This document shows, piece by piece, positions 27,907 to 32,092 of a stretch of DNA of 32,092 bases. The notes under the pieces were generated by a model, which saw only the letters and a list, made by a program, of their open reading frames with translations, made no database searches and was not told where the DNA came from. This stretch comes from an uncultured Christensenella sp. (GTDB lineage: Bacteria > Bacillota > Clostridia > Christensenellales > Borkfalkiaceae), in assembly GCA_910579585.1 (NCBI GenBank), contig CAJTVA010000015.1:1-32092 (forward strand). The letters run 5' to 3'. Position 1 is the first letter of the stretch; the number at the start of each line of letters is the position of its first letter. The translations under genes and the position numbers were made by a program.

Positions 27907-30900
27907 TTGAAAAAATTTTTTTCATTCATAATAAAACAGTCGGTGGCGATAGTTCTTATCGTCATCTTTGTTTTGGCGTTCGGAATATATTCCACAACTA
28001 AAATGTCCGTCAATTTATTGCCGGATATTAATATCCCTATGGTCTGCGTTCAGGTAATCTACCCCGGAGTGGGCGCGCAGTCGGTTGAAAAGGACGTTAC
28101 GGTGAAACTCGAAGACGGGCTTTCGTCCATAAGCGGAATTACGGGGGTAGACAGCTATTCGTACGATAATCTTTCGGCGGTGGTTTTATCGTTCGACTAC
28201 GGCACGGATACGACGGACAAAAAAGCCGACATTCAAAACAAGCTTTCTTCAATCGATTTACCCGACAGCGCAATCACCTCGGTGTACGACATCGATTTGA
28301 ACGCAGAGGCGCTTGCGACCCTTTCCGTAACTTCCGACAGGGGCGAAAATGAGGATAACCTCAAAAACGCATACGCCGCAGCTGAAGAAATAGCCGCGAA
28401 AATCTCCGCCATCGACGGCGTTGAAAGCGTGGAAATCAAGGGCGGCGCGGCGGTTTCCTACGAAATTACGCCGTTTATAGGGCTCGAACTTATCGCTCCG
28501 CTACTTGTGCAGGCGTTTTCCTACGGTGAGCTGGACTTGCCCCTCGGCAGTCTGACGCAGAACGGGGAAACCGTGCAGATACGCAATAATTCCGACGTCG
28601 AAAAGGCGGAGGACATTGAAAATATGCCCGTCAATCTGCCTGCGTCGCTGGTTACGCTTTTAAGCTCCGTAAAGCAGGTTATGCGTTATTACGAGGACAG
28701 CACCGTCGAAGATTTGGAAAAGTTGCAGGAAGATTTGGGTACGGGCGTTATCTCCGTTTTGCAGGAGATAGACGGAATGTCCGCGGCAGAACTTGGCGAC
28801 CTTTCCCGCCTGAAAACATATATGAACATAGCGGGCACGAATACCTCGCAGCAGTTAAAAGATTTTAAGGCAAGCAGGATTTACAACGAAATTTTTAAGC
28901 AGGTCGAGGGCAAGACAGACGAAGAACTCGACGAGCTTGCAGAAGATATTAAGACTGCGTATCCGCTTTTTGCCGACTACATAACCGCCGATATGTTAAG
29001 GGTTATCCGTGACGGCAAAATAGATAATATTATCGCTTTCCGCGATTACTTCGAAGCGCAGACTTATTACCCCCAAGACGGGTTTTACGAGCTCATAAAC
29101 GACGACTATTTCGTGCTGGAAACCCAATTCGTTCAAGTATATTCCGGGGTCTACGACTATGAAAACCTAACCGAAGCGCAAGAAACCGAATTATATAATA
29201 AGATAGATTTCGCGAATAAGACTTCGGCAACGGGGCTGAAAAACATATCCGACAAAAAGGCGGAAGAGGGGGATGATTACAAGCCAACCGACGCAGAGTG
29301 CGCACTCCTTTTCGCTGCAACCGAGCTTTCAAGCGCGCACCCTATAATTACCTCGCCGACGTTCATTGCGTTCGTAAGAAGTCCGGATTACCCCTCGAAT
29401 ATGGCGCAATTAATCGAATTTCGCGGCAAGGTCGGGGACGGCGTAAAGCTTTCCGCCGAAAACTGGTACGAACTGTACTCGAGCCTTAATTTAGATGGCG
29501 TGTTCGAATTCAGACTTTCAAAAGAGCTTTTTGCATTTATTATGGACTGTGACTTTACGGATACGGTCGGCGGCGAAAAAGTCGTAAAAGTTATAGACGT
29601 CGCCAAGGTTGAAACAGCCGAAACTTACTCCTCGTACGTCTATTTCGGTAGCGGCACGGCGGAGATAGTAAAAGGCGCGATAATCGAAGTCTACAAATCG
29701 AACGGCGCGAATTCCTCTCACGTGGTCGACGAGGTTAAAAAGGTCTACGCCGAGTATCTTTCAGGCGCCGAAAACTACGGCGCAAAGGTCGTTTTACTTG
29801 ACGACCAGTCGCAATTTATTTCGGACAGTATCTCAAACGTTCTTATAAGTATGTTGATTGGCGGCGCGCTTGCCGTACTTATAATCTTCGTATTTCTGAA
29901 AAAAGTGCGCACCTCGCTTATTGTTGCAATCACGATGCCGCTTTCCGTCCTTGCCGCGCTTATCTGCCTGTTCCTTATGGGAATTACCTTAAATATGGTC
30001 TCCCTCGGCGGGCTTGCGGTGGGTATAGGTATGCTGGTTGACAACAGTATCGTCGTAATAGAAAGTATCTCGAAGCACCGCGATATGGATAAAACCGCCT
30101 TCGAAGCGGCTGTCGACGGTACGGCGGAAGTCGGCGGCGCGCTGTTCGGCTCGACGCTGACAACGGTCTGCGTGTTTATTCCGATAATCTTTTCGGGCGG
30201 GCTTACAGGCGAAATATTCACCGATTTAAGCTGGGCGGTCATATGGTCGCTTGCGTTCTCGCTTATCGTCGCGGTGTCTGTTATACCCGCGCTGTACTCG
30301 CTTTTCGGTGGCGGAAAGCGGCTGTTAAAGGGCGGGAAACTTAAAAAATCGCTCACGGGCGCGGAAGCGCAAAACCCCGCCGAAATTCACGTTGCCCCCG
30401 ACATATGTGCCGATGAAACGCAAAAACACGGCGAAATTATCACTGAAAGCACCGCAGAAAAAACCAAAAAGCCGTTTAAAGAAAAGCTTGCGGTTTTGAA
30501 GCAGTCTAAAATAATGGACGCTATCGCGTCGGTTTACGGCAAGCTTCTTCCCAAAGTATTAAATAAAAAACTAATAACAGTACTTTCGGCAGTCGTTATT
30601 TTCGGCGCAAGCATAGGCTTATTGTTTGTTACGGGTACGGAGTTTTTGCCGTCTATCGATAAGGGGCAGATTGAAGTCAATATGACGTACGGTTCAAACG
30701 CCGACCTGGAAGAAATTCAAAACGACGTTTACGCCTTTGCGGAAACTATTCAGCGCGAAATTCCGAATGTCGATTACGTTTCGGTCAGCGTGGGCAAACA
30801 GGGGCTTCTCGCCCTCACGGATACGGGGCTTATCAAGGTTCAGCTTTCAACCAACCGCGGCACGGACAGGGCGGTGGAGCAGATTCGCGCGCTCAGCGCG

Positions 30901-32079
30901 GGCAAGTATAAGCCCGCAGGCACTGTTACCGTCAAAGAAATCGACGGTGTCGTCGCTTCACTGATGTCGGGCGCGGACGACTTGTCCGTAACGGTTGTAG
31001 GGGCGGACGGCGACGTGTTGAAGAAAATTGCCGAAGAAATTTCCGTAAAGCTCGAAGCAAACAACTTCACCGACGTTAAAAACAGCGCCACCGACACCGC
31101 GACGGAATACGACTTGAAATTCGACCGTATGAAGATGGCGGAGTACGGGTTGGACTATCAGACCCTTGTTCTGACTTTGAGAATAGGTTTGGCTTCTTAT
31201 ACCGCTTGCACGGTGACAATCGACGGCGCAACCTACAATTTGAACGTCAGTTTCGACGGCGGTTCGGTGACGAGCGTAGACGATTTGAAGAACTTCGTCG
31301 TCGGCGCAGATTCAAGCGGAAAAGCCGTGAAACTCAGTGATATATGCGGGGTAACGGTTGAAACGGTAGAGGCTTGCATAAGGCGGACGGACGGCAAACA
31401 GATGATTTCCGTATCGGCGGCGCTGCAAGGGGTGGACACGGGCACGGCTTCGAGGCAAATGCAGAAAATCGCCGAAGAAGTACTCTCCAACCCCGAGTAC
31501 GCGGGTTACGGCTTCGAGTCCAGCGGCATATCCAGCTACCTCACCGACGCGTTCGAGGGGCTTGCCGTCGCGCTGGTCGTTTCGTTCTTCCTTTTGTTCG
31601 CGGTAATGGCGGTGCAGTTCTCGTCCGCTGTCAAACCGCTTATCATAATGGCAAGCATACCGTTCAGCTTCACGGGCGGGTTTATCGCGCTGGTTATTAC
31701 GGGCACAAGCCTGAACGTAGTGTCGTTTATCGGGCTTATAATGCTGATGGGGGTAGTCGTCAACAACGCGATAGTTATGCTGGAAAAGATTAAACAGCTG
31801 AAAGACGAGGGTATGGAACACTTCACCGCCGTGCAGGAAGCGTGCAAAGTTCGCCTGCGGCCCATATTTATGACAACGCTTACTACGATACTCGCGCTTA
31901 TCCCTATGGCGATAGGCGTGGGGCAGGGCAGCGAGCTTATGCAACCGCTCGGTATAGTCGTTATCGGCGGGCTACTGATAGGCACGCTCGTAACTCTTCT
32001 GCTCGTGCCTGCGGTTTATTGCGCGGTACACAGACTGTCGTCGAAGACCCCGAACGGTAAAAAGAAAGAAAAGGCTTAA
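27907..32079 (+). CDS. RND-superfamily efflux permease with large insertion in the porter domain
   Basis: Proton-driven RND permease of the HAE1/AcrB-like type, 1390 aa against about 1030 in the family. The TTG start at 27907 has AAGGAG 5 nt upstream and gives a proper first helix (12-30). TM2-6 lie at about 646-800, TM7 at about 889-907, TM8-12 at about 1217-1373. TM4 carries GMLVDNSIVVIE (first Asp kept, second Asp replaced by Asn); TM10 has GVVVNNAIVMLE. Typical porter blocks KAEDIENMPV and VVKVIDVAKVE are separated by about 310 extra, mainly helical, charged residues (about 246-556). A Lys/Glu-rich cytosolic loop joins TM6 and TM7. No periplasmic adaptor or outer-membrane gene is in the window. 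Substrate unknown. Confidence 0.93.
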   Translation: MKKFFSFIIKQSVAIVLIVIFVLAFGIYSTTKMSVNLLPDINIPMVCVQVIYPGVGAQSVEKDVTVKLEDGLSSISGITGVDSYSYDNLSAVVLSFDYGTDTTDKKADIQNKLSSIDLPDSAITSVYDIDLNAEALATLSVTSDRGENEDNLKNAYAAAEEIAAKISAIDGVESVEIKGGAAVSYEITPFIGLELIAPLLVQAFSYGELDLPLGSLTQNGETVQIRNNSDVEKAEDIENMPVNLPASLVTLLSSVKQVMRYYEDSTVEDLEKLQEDLGTGVISVLQEIDGMSAAELGDLSRLKTYMNIAGTNTSQQLKDFKASRIYNEIFKQVEGKTDEELDELAEDIKTAYPLFADYITADMLRVIRDGKIDNIIAFRDYFEAQTYYPQDGFYELINDDYFVLETQFVQVYSGVYDYENLTEAQETELYNKIDFANKTSATGLKNISDKKAEEGDDYKPTDAECALLFAATELSSAHPIITSPTFIAFVRSPDYPSNMAQLIEFRGKVGDGVKLSAENWYELYSSLNLDGVFEFRLSKELFAFIMDCDFTDTVGGEKVVKVIDVAKVETAETYSSYVYFGSGTAEIVKGAIIEVYKSNGANSSHVVDEVKKVYAEYLSGAENYGAKVVLLDDQSQFISDSISNVLISMLIGGALAVLIIFVFLKKVRTSLIVAITMPLSVLAALICLFLMGITLNMVSLGGLAVGIGMLVDNSIVVIESISKHRDMDKTAFEAAVDGTAEVGGALFGSTLTTVCVFIPIIFSGGLTGEIFTDLSWAVIWSLAFSLIVAVSVIPALYSLFGGGKRLLKGGKLKKSLTGAEAQNPAEIHVAPDICADETQKHGEIITESTAEKTKKPFKEKLAVLKQSKIMDAIASVYGKLLPKVLNKKLITVLSAVVIFGASIGLLFVTGTEFLPSIDKGQIEVNMTYGSNADLEEIQNDVYAFAETIQREIPNVDYVSVSVGKQGLLALTDTGLIKVQLSTNRGTDRAVEQIRALSAGKYKPAGTVTVKEIDGVVASLMSGADDLSVTVVGADGDVLKKIAEEISVKLEANNFTDVKNSATDTATEYDLKFDRMKMAEYGLDYQTLVLTLRIGLASYTACTVTIDGATYNLNVSFDGGSVTSVDDLKNFVVGADSSGKAVKLSDICGVTVETVEACIRRTDGKQMISVSAALQGVDTGTASRQMQKIAEEVLSNPEYAGYGFESSGISSYLTDAFEGLAVALVVSFFLLFAVMAVQFSSAVKPLIIMASIPFSFTGGFIALVITGTSLNVVSFIGLIMLMGVVVNNAIVMLEKIKQLKDEGMEHFTAVQEACKVRLRPIFMTTLTTILALIPMAIGVGQGSELMQPLGIVVIGGLLIGTLVTLLLVPAVYCAVHRLSSKTPNGKKKEKA

Positions 32080-32092
32080 CCGCCGACCAAAC

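Noticed and set aside
1..32092. CRISPR array, prophage, insertion sequence, toxin-antitoxin or defence island
   Set aside because: No regularly spaced repeats, integrase, transposase, capsid or nuclease-helicase cluster is present; the HNH and XRE genes stand alone.

Overview
The window looks like ordinary chromosome of a low-to-mid GC Bacillota, most likely an uncultured gut-type member of the Clostridia. The evidence is a GTP-type PEP carboxykinase, the class III (anaerobic) ribonucleotide reductase pair nrdD/nrdG, a Rex-type redox repressor, a 2[4Fe-4S] ferredoxin, small Clostridia-type families (DUF4250, DUF378-like), clear TTGACA-17-TATAAT promoters and many intrinsic terminators. I see no phage, IS element, CRISPR array, rRNA or plasmid backbone. 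Genus-level placement is not possible from the sequence alone.

Layout. 1-4.5 kb: pckG (-), a two-domain protein of unknown function (+), an AT-rich GNAT acetyltransferase (-) and a two-gene unit of small proteins (-). 4.6-15.4 kb: a long co-directional block, greA-lysS, then decarboxylase-tmk-holB-ricT, a ferredoxin with its own promoter and terminator, then trmN6-M42 peptidase-ABC exporter-rsmI. This is a modified version of the yaaO-tmk-holB-ricT-yabA-trmN6-rsmI neighbourhood known from Bacillus. 15.4-18.3 kb: a DXD glycosyltransferase (-) divergent from an XRE regulator (+), mnmA (-) divergent from a DUF4250 gene (+), a degenerate tRNA copy and an intact tRNA-Arg(CCG). 18.3-22.7 kb: glpK with an N-terminal extension, a minus-strand unit (membrane protein, RimK-like ATP-grasp ligase, 54-residue Cys protein), an HNH protein and a small Cys-rich protein. 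22.7-26.2 kb: nrdD, nrdG and dut, covering anaerobic dNTP synthesis and dUTP removal, with an elaborate control region containing NrdR-like boxes. 26.3-32.1 kb: ROK glucokinase, rex and a very large RND permease in one operon.

The most distinctive signal is regulatory. Five genes without a Shine-Dalgarno sequence (4522-, 16346+, 17855+, 21721-, 21799+) each have a TATAAT-like -10 box followed by exactly six bases and then ATG, which predicts leaderless mRNAs that begin at the start codon. Four of the five also have a -35-like hexamer 16-17 bp upstream. They sit among genes with normal ribosome binding sites. Other observations are a palindromic TTGCAA hexamer that can serve as -35 for two divergent promoters, a 20-bp palindrome inside the glycosyltransferase promoter, small dispersed intergenic repeats, an RND permease with a roughly 310-residue insertion, and a tRNA pseudogene with an insertion in the anticodon loop.

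No gap between genes exceeds about 300 bases. The longest (22717-22995 and 3773-4014) are filled with terminators, palindromes and promoter elements. I found no convincing wholly new multi-gene system.
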